Source: Batrachochytrium dendrobatidis JAM81
Lineage: Eukaryota > Chytridiomycota > Chytridiomycetes > Rhizophydiales
Assembly (NCBI RefSeq): GCF_000203795.2
Contig: NW_006281099.1
Location: 3,746,532-3,810,531 of the forward strand
Reading direction: 5' to 3'
DNA length: 64,000 nucleotides
Part shown: one piece after another, positions 24,553 through 36,532 of the stretch
Numbering within the stretch: position 1 is the stretch's first letter
Layout: every line of letters begins with the position of its first letter
Position numbers and translations under genes: made by a program
The notes under the pieces: model-generated
Told to the model about the DNA's origin: nothing
What the model saw: only the letters and a program-made list of their open reading frames with translations
Database searches by the model: none

Positions 24553-25287
24553 ATGAAATTGGTTGATATTTTACTCTTACTGACTGTAGCAACAACCGCC
24601 AATGCAATATTGATACCGAGTGGTAACGATCGTTCAACCCAAACATCAGGCACTTCCAGTCAAGTGTCTGATCCAACTGATAAGCCCAGTCCAGGCACTT
24701 CCAATGAATACCAGCAAGAGCCAATGGATTTAAGTATTTCTAACCGATACCGGCAACAGCTAGTTGATTTGACCATTTCCAACAAATACAAGCAAGAACC
24801 AGTTGATGAATCCAATTCAGACACTTCCGATGAATACCAGCAAGAACCAATGGATTTAAGTATTTCCAGCCGAATCCAACAACAACCAATTGATCAACTC
24901 AGTCCGAGCACTTCCAGTCAAAATCAACAACAACCAGTCAACCATGACGAGTCTTCAAATACTGTTACAAATCAAATAGCTGGATTAAGCCGAAAATATC
25001 AGATAACCTTTGATCGTATAAAGCAAAAACTTGCAGTGTCTAAAAAGATACGAAAGGAAAAACACAAAGAATATTCTAGATATGCAGACCTTGGATTGGA
25101 GCAACAGACAGCATTAGCAATCGGCAAAGAAATATCTGAATCAAAGTACGATCCAGACACTGAAAAGAAATTGAAACAAGAGTATGAAAAGGCAGGAGCA
25201 AAAATATCCATTATCAGACAACAATTGAAAAGGTTTATGAAAAGGCATGGTTTGGAATTTGAAGAACCAAAAGCAGATTCAGATTGA
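24553..25287 (+). CDS. small secreted protein with imperfect internal repeats and charged helical C-terminus
   Basis: 244 aa from the Met at 24553. The frame is open 25 codons further 5', but this Met gives a proper signal peptide (MKLVDILLLLTVATTANA), so it is preferred. The mature protein opens with a Ser/Thr/Pro/Gln-rich region holding imperfect repeats: EYQQEPMDLSISNRYRQQ recurs 41 residues later as EYQQEPMDLSISSRIQQQP, with a related NKYKQEPVDE unit between them. The last ~100 residues are Lys/Glu-rich and probably coiled coil (IRKEKHKEYSRY, EKKLKQEYEKAGAKISIIRQQ). The architecture matches expanded lineage-specific secreted proteins of Batrachochytrium. Function is unknown. There is no intron. 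Confidence 0.7.
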   Translation: MKLVDILLLLTVATTANAILIPSGNDRSTQTSGTSSQVSDPTDKPSPGTSNEYQQEPMDLSISNRYRQQLVDLTISNKYKQEPVDESNSDTSDEYQQEPMDLSISSRIQQQPIDQLSPSTSSQNQQQPVNHDESSNTVTNQIAGLSRKYQITFDRIKQKLAVSKKIRKEKHKEYSRYADLGLEQQTALAIGKEISESKYDPDTEKKLKQEYEKAGAKISIIRQQLKRFMKRHGLEFEEPKADSD

Positions 25288-26345
25288 TGATGTGTCGATG
25301 ATTTTGGTTTTGAATAAATTTAAACTTTCTGATGTGTTGATATTTGTCGAGTATTGTGAATGGGTCAACAATCATATCATTGGTTGTGTATTGCATGTTT
25401 GTGTATACTGTGTTGGGTATTACATCAACAGTTACTGGATTGTTGATTGATATATTGGCATGGTTTGTTCCATATACATCAATGACCTGATAACAACCAG
25501 TGTTGATTGTACGTGTAATCACTTGTCAATTGCATGGTTGCATGATATCACCAACTGATCATGTCGTGCATCGTACAACAAACGGAGCAATACACTTGTT
25601 CAAAGTCGGATGTAGATTGCGTCATCGACTGGTTTGATATTGGTCAATTAGTGTTGTTTTATGTCAGTTTGCAATGTAATATATGTAGTGTGGTATTACG
25701 ACCATGGTAGTGGTGTATTGACGTCGAATGGACCACTGAATAACAGTGTTCATGACACTGACTGTTCATCACCATCCAACTCAATCTCACCATTTCAATC
25801 AATCTTGGTCAATGTTGATGATTTACACGCTAATTCATTATCCAATCTTGTCTGACATTATTATTGGCTTTAATCACGTTTGGTTTGTACAACTACCATG
25901 ATTTGTACTACCATTATCATTGTGTATTTGATCACCAAACATTCCAATACATCAATAATACCACAGTGTAAACAGTAATACAGTTGATCAGTCTTGTGGC
26001 AAGACTTTTCATCCAAGTTTGTATTTGGAAATACTCGATGATTTAATCACAGCACACTGTTTGTAATGCGATTTTCATTGATCTCAGTCCAGTCCATCCG
26101 ATTTATGATGATGTTTAGTAATCCATTACCATGTGTTGTAGTAAACTAGTTTGTTTATTAAACCAAATCTACAACAATCACATTCAGAATATTAATTTAC
26201 AGTATTTCTAAATGCATGTTTGATAACAATCCAATTTTGTTACAAAAAACTGATCAAAACAATACTAAAATGGAACAACTCGTTTGTGTGTTTGACAACA
26301 ATCCAAACATGAACAATTCTCGGCAATTGTTGGACATTCGCATGA
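25288..26345. other. intergenic, no gene seen
   Basis: No supported gene or window-internal repeat. Short open frames only. Confidence 0.4.
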
Positions 26346-27877
26346 ATGAAATTGTCATCAAAACTTGATCAAAATTCAACTTTACTAATTTTATCAAACA
26401 TGAAGTTGGATGATATCATGAAAGAGTTGATCCAACGCCTGGAAGATTTGGAACTATTAACAACAGATGCTCAACTATACAAGGCTGATGAAATATGGGA
26501 CAGACTGCTTGTATTGATACTGGAGTTGGAAGAACAGAATCGCAGTAAGTTTAGTAGCCATTGGATTATTGATGAATTCAAATCATTGCTGACTTTGTGT
26601 TGGTTTGAAATGGCAGAGTCTACAGATGTATTGCAGCGCTTACAGAGTATTGGACTGGAAGATATCACAGCCAAGTATTTGGAGTATAATCGACCCAGTT
26701 TACAGGTATTCATATATTGTAACAATAATGGATTGTTCATGACTAAACTAATCAACATGTGTTGTGTAGATCGAAGTAATGAAGTTTACTGCAGTGTTTT
26801 TGAGAATGGTGTACAGTAATATGAGTTCAAAATATCTCAACGACTAAGCAACCAAATTGCACAACTCATGCAATCACCAAACCGTCAAGTCAAAAGGGCG
26901 GCAAGTCATGATTGATATTGATCAAATGATTGACATTCAACTCACTTAGTGTCAATATGCATATAGGCGATAAAAACATGTACAGAGTTATTCGATTGTG
27001 GACGCTGGAGTGAGGAGTATAAATTTGACATCAAGCCTATGGTCGAGATTATTGTTCACGAGTCTGATCAACAAGTGCTCAGATTGTCGATTGACCTGTT
27101 TTCGACCGTTTGCAGTGAGATTGACGATGGAAATGTATGTTTACAACAATACAATATTGGATCAGTTTGGACAGTGTCTTGTCATGTTGATCTGATTGTA
27201 TACTTGACATTGAACAATATCATTAGTTTGGCATCGTGCTGTCAAGACTTGTTTCACGACTGGAATCATCCAATGGTCTAGTTGCTGTTGGGTTTATCAG
27301 AAATCTTCAAACCATGTATCGGAGTATTTATCCTCATGACCGAGTAAAAGCAGTGGAATGTGGCATCATTCCAGCACTGGTCAATACGCTTAGGTATGTG
27401 GTGTTATGTATGAATGTGTGTTCAGTCATTACAATTGGTAAATTTGACATGGTTGGATTGACATGACATGAATACAGGAGTGTCGATCAAGAAGTGATTT
27501 ATGAAAGCATTGCTGCTATTGAGAACTTTTGCAAACATGCAGATTGTGAAGTGATTTCAGCCGAGTTGATGAGGCTGGATTTGATTCAAACGTTGAACGA
27601 CTTGTGTATCAAATACAGCAACGACTTTGCATTAAAAATACGCATGATCTGGATAGCAGGAACAATTGCATCTGGTATGCGCGACTTTCCTGTATCGCTT
27701 GTACGGTCGTTGATTTTTGAGCAATTGACGATATCGATGTGCGATGTCGATATGAATGATCCTTTGCGTCTGTTAATAATGTCAGCGACATGATTGAGAA
27801 CTCTACAAACAAGGCCGAGATGATCAAGGTGTTTCGAGAATATGGAATTGTAAAGCAACTCAACACTATTTTTTCAC
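26346..27877 (+). CDS. ARM/HEAT-repeat protein, 3' end lost in the N gap, possible frameshift
   Basis: Exons read as 26346-26705, about 26988-27134, 27227-27393 and 27478 onward. The acceptor of exon 2 is uncertain by a few bases; the other joins keep frame. The product is all-helical with recurring 40-residue units such as VLRLSIDLFSTVCSEIDDGN, VAVGFIRNLQTMYRSIYPHD, IYESIAAIENFCKHAD and IRMIWIAGTIAS, typical of ARM or HEAT repeats. Frame 2 stops at 27791-27793, but the next ARM-like unit (NNVSDMIENSTNKAEMIKVF) continues in another frame from about 27770 into the gap at 27878. This implies a one-base error, a frameshift mutation or an unrecognised intron. The protein is not identified beyond the fold. 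Confidence 0.5.
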
Positions 27878-28293
27878 NNNNNNNNNNNNNNNNNNNNNNN
27901 NNNNNNNNNNNNNNNNNNNNNNNNNNNNNNNNNNNNNNNNNNNNNNNNNNNNNNNNNNNNNNNNNNNNNNNNNNNNNNNNNNNNNNNNNNNNNNNNNNNN
28001 NNNNNNNNNNNNNNNNNNNNNNNNNNNNNNNNNNNNNNNNNNNNNNNNNNNNNNNNNNNNNNNNNNNNNNNNNNNNNNNNNNNNNNNNNNNNNNNNNNNN
28101 NNNNNNNNNNNNNNNNNNNNNNNNNNNNNNNNNNNNNNNNNNNNNNNNNNNNNNNNNNNNNNNNNNNNNNNNNNNNNNNNNNNNNNNNNNNNNNNNNNNN
28201 NNNNNNNNNNNNNNNNNNNNNNNNNNNNNNNNNNNNNNNNNNNNNNNNNNNNNNNNNNNNNNNNNNNNNNNNNNNNNNNNNNNNNNNNNNNNN
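27878..28293. other. assembly gap (416 N)
   Basis: Run of N. It hides the end of the ARM-repeat gene and the start of the DUF4246 gene; whether they are one gene or two cannot be decided here. Confidence 1.
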
Positions 28294-29706
28294 GAGCAAT
28301 GGAGGGCTGACTCACTCGATCGGAATATATCACCATCAACATTTAATCTTGCATTGGAACAACTCGGTGTTTTTGTCAAACAGCTTGTTTGTAATGGCAG
28401 TGATGGATTGGGCACAATTGTACCAGGACCTGTTGAACTGACGTATATACTGGACAATGGCATACCTGACAATGTATACACGCGATTGATGACAAATGTA
28501 TCGGATATTGAACATGGATCAAATCACAACACTGGTCAAATGGTGCACAATCTGATTGATGCATCAATGTACAGTGTTATATATGGACAAACGATGATTG
28601 CACCACTGAGTATACGACTCAAATACACCACAATGGTACCATGCGATATATTGTTATCGACTCGACTTGTTTCAAGTGTGCCCATCATTGACGGCGATTC
28701 CAAGTTTATATCACACAAGTTCCAATGGCTTCCGAGTGAATTCTGTGTCGAACAGGATGGCAGTGTGACCATCAACTCATACATCAACAATCTGAATCCG
28801 ATATGGCATCGAGACATGTACAAATGCATTGCCAAAATATTCAAATGTTTTGTCCCAATGTTTGAAAGTCTGATCAAAACGATGGATCCAATGTTCAAGT
28901 ATATTGATCTTCGTAATGGCATAAATGGATATGAACCACCAAGTCAGTCAGATCATGATGATATGGAATCAGACACTCGAGTCATTCGTCCCGTGTATGT
29001 ACCAACACTTCCGGAACATTTTGAATCCAAATATGAATCAGCAAAGCCAGTATCACTGCGTGGTCGTAATCTACAAGTCATTGTCAAACTCACCAACATT
29101 CAACTGACACCATCCAAACCTAAATACGACGAGGGAAACTGGCACATTGAAGGTCCAATTAACGAATCGATTGTTGCAACTGGACTGTATTACTACGACG
29201 TGGAAAATATCACCACACCCAAACTCGATTTCCGCGTGGCTGTTGATTGTTTTGATTATCAAGGAGCATCTGATATGTATTGGAAAGATGTGTATGGCAT
29301 TGATCAAGAATCACCGCATAGTCAGTATATAGGATCGCTTGAATTACCAAATGGTCGATGTGTAGTTTATCCCAATCGATACCAACACAAAGAACAATCA
29401 TTTGAACTTGCAGATCCAACTCAACCAGGACACTGCAAGATTCTGACATTTTTTGTAGTGAATCCAGCCTGTCGGATTGTTTCAACTGCGCATGTGGCTC
29501 CACAACAACCACAATGGTACAACTCGAGTCTTGACAAGACACCCATACCGCCTGAACTGTGGAATGATGCCACGCAGTATATTCAAGGTGTTCAATCACC
29601 AGCTGAAGCCAAACACTATCGAGATGAATTGACAAGTGACCGAACTCGAATCACAGCAGCATACAACGAAGACATATATGAGCAGGCGTATGGTGATGGA
29701 TTGTGA
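28294..29706 (+). CDS. DUF4246 family protein, 5' end lost in the N gap
   Basis: Open frame of 470 codons after the gap, ending at TGA 29704-29706. Signature segments of the fungal DUF4246 family are visible: LRGRNLQVIVKLTNIQLTP, then GNWHIEGPINESIVATGLYY with YDVENI, then LPNGRCVVYPNRYQHKEQSF followed by a PGHCKILTFFVV strand and ending in PQQPQW. The pattern of WH-x-E-G ... NE-x-I and later QH ... R-x-F resembles a double-stranded beta-helix dioxygenase-like core, but no biochemical role is established. It follows the ARM-repeat gene on the same strand across the gap. Confidence 0.75.
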   Translation, partial: EQWRADSLDRNISPSTFNLALEQLGVFVKQLVCNGSDGLGTIVPGPVELTYILDNGIPDNVYTRLMTNVSDIEHGSNHNTGQMVHNLIDASMYSVIYGQTMIAPLSIRLKYTTMVPCDILLSTRLVSSVPIIDGDSKFISHKFQWLPSEFCVEQDGSVTINSYINNLNPIWHRDMYKCIAKIFKCFVPMFESLIKTMDPMFKYIDLRNGINGYEPPSQSDHDDMESDTRVIRPVYVPTLPEHFESKYESAKPVSLRGRNLQVIVKLTNIQLTPSKPKYDEGNWHIEGPINESIVATGLYYYDVENITTPKLDFRVAVDCFDYQGASDMYWKDVYGIDQESPHSQYIGSLELPNGRCVVYPNRYQHKEQSFELADPTQPGHCKILTFFVVNPACRIVSTAHVAPQQPQWYNSSLDKTPIPPELWNDATQYIQGVQSPAEAKHYRDELTSDRTRITAAYNEDIYEQAYGDGL

Positions 29707-30609
29707 GGTTGTGATTTTACAACAACAAGTTGCAATGCCAGTCAGATCTATGCAATTAAATGGATCGAATGAATTGAATCAATCATGTCAATCATGACAG
29801 TGACTGTTGATTATATTGACTGATTGTGTACAATTGATTGATACAGGTGATATGGATGCATGATTCGGTGTTGTTGAATCAGATCATTGCTTGATTCTGT
29901 CAATGTGATCAAATGGATTACTACAAAACTGGACATGCTCAAGTTGAATCAAGTATTGAATCGAGTATTGGATTGATATTTACACACAACCACAATTACA
30001 ACCACAATTGCAATCAGCACAGTCTGAATATTAGACATTTGAACATCACGTATCGAGTCGTGTGCTGGAATATCCAGACGGATACTCCTAAGTGGTAATC
30101 TGTGACAAAGCTAATTCTAATAGCGCACACTTTGAATCTCTAAATTAAACCCTTCACCACCACCAATCCATATGCTCCAAACTCCATTATCCTCATTTCT
30201 GGAGATTCGAGTTCCAAGTAACGGGTAAATGGTATCATTATTAAATTGACTAATTACAGGAATCAATCCTATTGGCTCAACTACTTTTCGTTTACAACCT
30301 CTCATTATCAAATGTGTTACTTGTTCGTATCACAAGACAAACAAACAATTACTATAAAGCTAATATGCTTAATCTTATCAATAAACAACTCGTCAAACTA
30401 TTTCAACTTTCTAATTACTTTATTACACCTTTTTACTATACTTGAAAAGACCAAATCTGCTGATCTTGGATTAAAGTGCAACTTCCATTACACTTTTGAT
30501 TTGTTTTCTTCTGATAATTATTAACAGTTACAGATTATACTCTATCTACTTTATACTTTACTACATTTATACAAATCACGAAGCTCCTAATATTCTGACA
30601 ACCAATACA
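29707..30609. other. intergenic, no gene seen
   Basis: AT-rich spacer before the secreted-protein pseudogene. No recognised features. Confidence 0.4.
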
Positions 30610-31317
30610 ATGAAACTCGCAGTCACAGTATTGGCATCAATCCTGCTTGCTTGCTCGGTTACTACAGCTACTCCAGCCAATCCCAGTGCATTCGTAGGTA
30701 TTGTACCTGGATATCGGACAATTTCTTATCAATAAGCTACACGTTTAGTTGATATTAGTCGACTTTCAGAGGTTGATGCGAGGTTGATCGAAGGACATCT
30801 AGAAACGGATCGAAAACGTCAAGAGATGAGGAAAGTGTGTGTCTTGGCCAAATCTAAAGAGCTTGATCAAAAAATATTGGTAACATGACTGAATAACAAA
30901 CATTTCAGGTTACTACATAAACTTTTGAAAAACAAGAATGATCCAACATATCAAAAAAAGCTTCAAAATTCTAGACTCGAGCTTAAAGAAGCGAGAGAAA
31001 AACTCGAGGAGCTTGAAGAAAAGCGAGAGAAACTCGAACATGATTTCTTTGTGTTTAGATTGTCATTGTATTCAATCAGAGAAAACATCGCAAGGCGCCT
31101 GTTTGGATATGGTATGGATCTAGCATCGTTTTATTCTTGTGTTGAATTTCTGAAATTCAATCCCAGTTTTCTTGAAAGCATATACGAATCTCTCACTCTC
31201 CGACTAAACCAGCAGTCAGAATCCGAGCAAGCTTCTACTAGTGGAACCCAGAGTTCATCACAACATCATGAAAGTTCATCATCATCAAGTGAAACATCTA
31301 CAGTCCAATCCACTTAA
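30610..31317 (+). pseudogene. small secreted-protein gene with two in-frame stops
   Basis: The Met at 30610 opens a strong signal peptide (MKLAVTVLASILLACSVTTA) followed by TPANPSAF, the hallmark start of a large Batrachochytrium secreted-protein family. The same frame then runs to 31317 and is coding-like throughout (SEVDARLIEGHLETDRKRQE; NDPTYQKKLQNSRLELKEA; ENIARRLFGYGMD; a Ser-rich tail). It is broken by TAA at 30733-30735 and TGA at 30886-30888. A 72-nt intron (30700-30771, gtattg...tttcag) would remove the first stop in frame, and a 72-nt intron 30837-30908 would remove the second. Both donors are poor and both would delete coding-like sequence, so a pseudogene is the simpler reading. 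RNA evidence could overturn this. Confidence 0.6.
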
Positions 31318-31716
31318 ACATCATCCAACACACAAATAACTGCGTGTTGTATACAGTGATATGTGTAATGAATAGGTCAACCCAAACATGACGATTCATC
31401 CGATTGATTTGGATGCTAATCTGGACTGGTTTCAACCGAATATGTTGTTTTTGTTTGAATACAATACAATACAATTACCATTTGATATTTGGCATTGTGT
31501 CTGATCATTTCACAGTATTGGTTGACATGATATCATATTGTACATTGACACTTGTATTTTTAATACAACACAGTTGATTATATATTGCATAGTTGTACAC
31601 ATTGATGATGCTGACATGCATGTGTGTATAGTGTCGATATGATATTGCTTGACATGCTGCAAGCGACTCTTTGGAACCATTATGCCTTTTGATTCAGTCA
31701 TTAATACTTGTAAAGC
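31318..31716. other. intergenic, no gene seen
   Basis: Spacer between the secreted-protein pseudogene and the truncated retrotransposon copy. Confidence 0.4.
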
Positions 31717-32936
31717 GTTGGTCAACACTTTGATTCCAAATTACCAATTGATATGATGCTACACGAACAACAGATTCGTCGTGTTCAACACTACAAATAT
31801 CTGGATATTGTATTGCACAAACCACTGTATCACACCATGTGACTGGACTATAATCAGGTTGCTGTATCCAATAGCATGTTGGTTGTGTCCGGTTCTTGCA
31901 AACCACCAACTCACAATCAACTTTCAGACACGAATATTCTTGGCAGTCATTCTAGTAATGATCATGTACGCACTGGATCTGGTTGTTGGTTGGTGATGAC
32001 TTGATCTGCATACACAGTCAACAGTCAACAACGGTGTGCTACGCATATTGAATGCATGTAAATCCATGACTGTCAACTCCTTGTTGTTGAAATGGGTTCA
32101 GATCACCATCAGTTTGTTCATTCGTTGCACCGATGTGATTGCATGATCAACCTGACACCAACCAAACCACACTCGAATATATATGTTCCAATAATGTGCA
32201 TGGTGTATCGATTGTCAACTCACAATGTCAACTCCAACGCATTCCACCATGGTTATGATCACATCACACCATGCTGATGTATGTCGATCGGTATCACATT
32301 GCAACCGACTGTCATCCAATGACTGCAATGCAATACCGTGCATGTATTGTAACTGATACATTGTGCACCATCAGCCAGTGTGCAACTGTCACTCGATATA
32401 TCGAGTCTGATATGCAACAACATGCTGTGTTTACCATGATCAGGTTTTTGATCAATCTTGGACTCACAATACATGATTTGTCATGTTGGATCGTGTGGAT
32501 GTGTCATGGACTGCAATTTAGTTGCAGACACACATATGTTTGACATTGACTGATGCATACTGTGCAACGACTGATCAGTGCAGGTGTAATTGCACACTTG
32601 GTGGTATTGTGCATTATGGTTGTTTGACAATGGATGAATGCTGGATTAGTCGGTTATATTCAACCTATTTGAATCGACCTATTTGGACAAACACTCGATG
32701 CAACTGACAACAATGGGTTGACAGCCATGTGGTGCTGATACTTGAGTTGGACCAATCACAGAATACTGACTGTTGGATCAATCGAGTTTTTGATGGTAGC
32801 GTACCAGTGGTAACAAACACAACTCTAACACCATCACTGAGACTGTTATACAACAGTTGACCAATACACTTGTAACACCACCAGCATATGCTTGCACGAG
32901 TTCATATCGTGGTTCGACACCCGAGTTTATTTTAAA
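31717..32936 (+). mobile_element. 5'-truncated copy of the non-LTR retrotransposon
   Basis: Collinear with 17911-19104 with many point differences and small indels. It begins abruptly at caacactttgattccaaatt, downstream of the reverse-transcriptase core, and ends at the same 3' tail cccgagtttattttaaa. 5' truncation with a shared 3' end is the usual product of target-primed reverse transcription. The C-terminal coding region (for example 32091-32277) has stops. Confidence 0.8.
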
Positions 32937-33408
32937 ATTCATTCATTCAGAAATTACAGTTTCAATACATTCCACATTGTCGACACTTGCTCAATTCCCA
33001 ACTCTTGTTTGATACAAACCAAATATCACAAATAAACAATCCAGTCAATGTCCAGCAAACTCAACATTTGATCATTTTTTATTCCAAATCAAAATACTGA
33101 CAATCACTGCAACATACAAATGTTTGATTTTATGTGAATACAACATTGTAATGTTATAAATATTCAACTGTTCGATATATCATCACAACAATCAATAACC
33201 AGTTTGGTACACACAATCAGTCATACTTGTGTTTAATGCATGCATACACATCAATTGATTGTATCAACCATGTGTATAGTGTACTATTGTATATTGACAA
33301 CACATTATCATATTATTGTATATGGATGAATGGTTCAAAATACACGATTAGTAGTTTGTTATGGATTGAATACAACACATTCAAACAACAATGTTTAGTG
33401 TTTGTAAC
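32937..33408. other. AT-rich spacer between two repeats
   Basis: An open frame on the plus strand (33227-33529) runs from here into the 0.9-kb repeat. Only its last ~40 codons are present in the other repeat copy. No motif was recognised. Confidence 0.35.
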
Positions 33409-34316
33409 ACAATTTGGTATTGATAATTCATTGTATTGCAGTGTTGATATCAAGTCATGCAATGTGTTGATTGAATTTATTCAATTCACACGATCGGATG
33501 TTGAATATTCAATCGGAACGCACGACTGAGTCATGATGAGTGTGAGTCATGACTGTGAGACAAATGAGACAATCAACTCTACAAGTTAAACTACACAATC
33601 ATCTAATAATACTCACAGATCATCCAACACTCTGGTCATGGCAATTATGAGTGATTTTGGTCTCGTTGACATGATTACAGTCATTGATACATTCATGTTT
33701 TTATTTTAAATATATTATAATAATGCTAGTATATTTACAATCAGTAATCAGTCGTCATCTCTTGTTCAAGTCTTTTTTGATGTCATCAAGTCTCTCCTTG
33801 TTCATCTTGACTTTGACGATGAACGGAGTCAGCATAGTCTTGATTTCACCAATATCGGACTTGAGTTTGACTTCTGTCTCTTTGATCTGACTACAGAGGA
33901 AACTACCAAGAATAGTAGCTACTCCAAACATTGCACCATACAGCAAGTAGTTTTTGCTGATATGATCTTGAACCTTGTCATGCAGGGGTTTGGATGTTGT
34001 TGCATGACTGTTTATAGCTGTGGTAGTGGTAAATGATCGTTTGAGTATATGGGAGTGTAGTAGTTTTAATATGTGATGAGTTGAGTTGTTCATTAGGATT
34101 TTATTTGGGAAAAATGAAACAATTTATCAAAATGGAAATTTCACGACTTGAATCCATAATTAAACTTTGCATGTGATTTGACATTCATTACATATTATTG
34201 ACTTGATTTTGAATATGACTGTTGACTGGCATATTAATGCATACTAATGCATTGCTATTACTTGTATTACAATTTGACCAATACATACATACAGCAATGC
34301 ATTACTTTGAATATCA
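33409..34316. repeat. 0.9-kb dispersed repeat, copy 2
   Basis: Direct-orientation copy of 6979-7876. It is about 10 nt longer because of small insertions: 9 nt inside the small ORF and 1-2 nt 5' of it. Confidence 0.85.
33755..34093 (-). CDS. small single-span membrane protein carried by the 0.9-kb repeat, copy 2
   Basis: 112 aa paralogue of the protein at 7326-7655, with the same start MNNSTHHILKLLHSH, the same hydrophobic span and the same charged C-terminus (ending KKDLNKR rather than KKDLHKR). It carries three extra residues after SFTTT from an in-frame 9-nt insertion. Reading frame and span are unchanged despite point differences. Confidence 0.5.
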   Translation of the reverse strand: MNNSTHHILKLLHSHILKRSFTTTTAINSHATTSKPLHDKVQDHISKNYLLYGAMFGVATILGSFLCSQIKETEVKLKSDIGEIKTMLTPFIVKVKMNKERLDDIKKDLNKR

Positions 34317-34574
34317 AACAGAATGTAATTGAATTCCAATGCGCAGACATTCTGAATTCATATTGACTTTTGATTGTTATACGCAAATGATTGAATTTAC
34401 ACTTTAAAATTACGAGTTCAATAGGACAAGTTTTTGCACTGAACATCATCTGCAGCAACATGGACTGACTTGTTACTTTGAATATCATCCGCTCTGCTAG
34501 TGGTATCAGACACGTGATGAACGACTTGAATGCTCATCACTGCAATTTTACTCGCAGATCCCAAACAATCGAGC
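34317..34574. other. upstream region of the class III alcohol dehydrogenase gene
   Basis: Boundary between the repeat-rich block and the housekeeping block. It presumably holds the promoter; no element assigned. Confidence 0.35.
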
Positions 34575-36337
<1,763 letters not shown>

Positions 36338-36532
36338 ATATATTTTGATCATGTACCGATGCATTGAGTTTATATTTTGATTGTAGCATACCGGCTTCAG
36401 TAACGTTTTTGACCAGAATAGCTTTTCATTTTATTATTATATTTGAAATATAAATAGTATGTGGCAAAACATGCAACCACTTTGATATTGCAACGTTGCC
36501 ATCTGTGCGTTAAACAGCCTTGAGAATCAACC

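Noticed and set aside
27609..28481. Long open frames on both strands across 27609-28481
   Set aside because: Most of their length is the N run, so the openness is an artefact.
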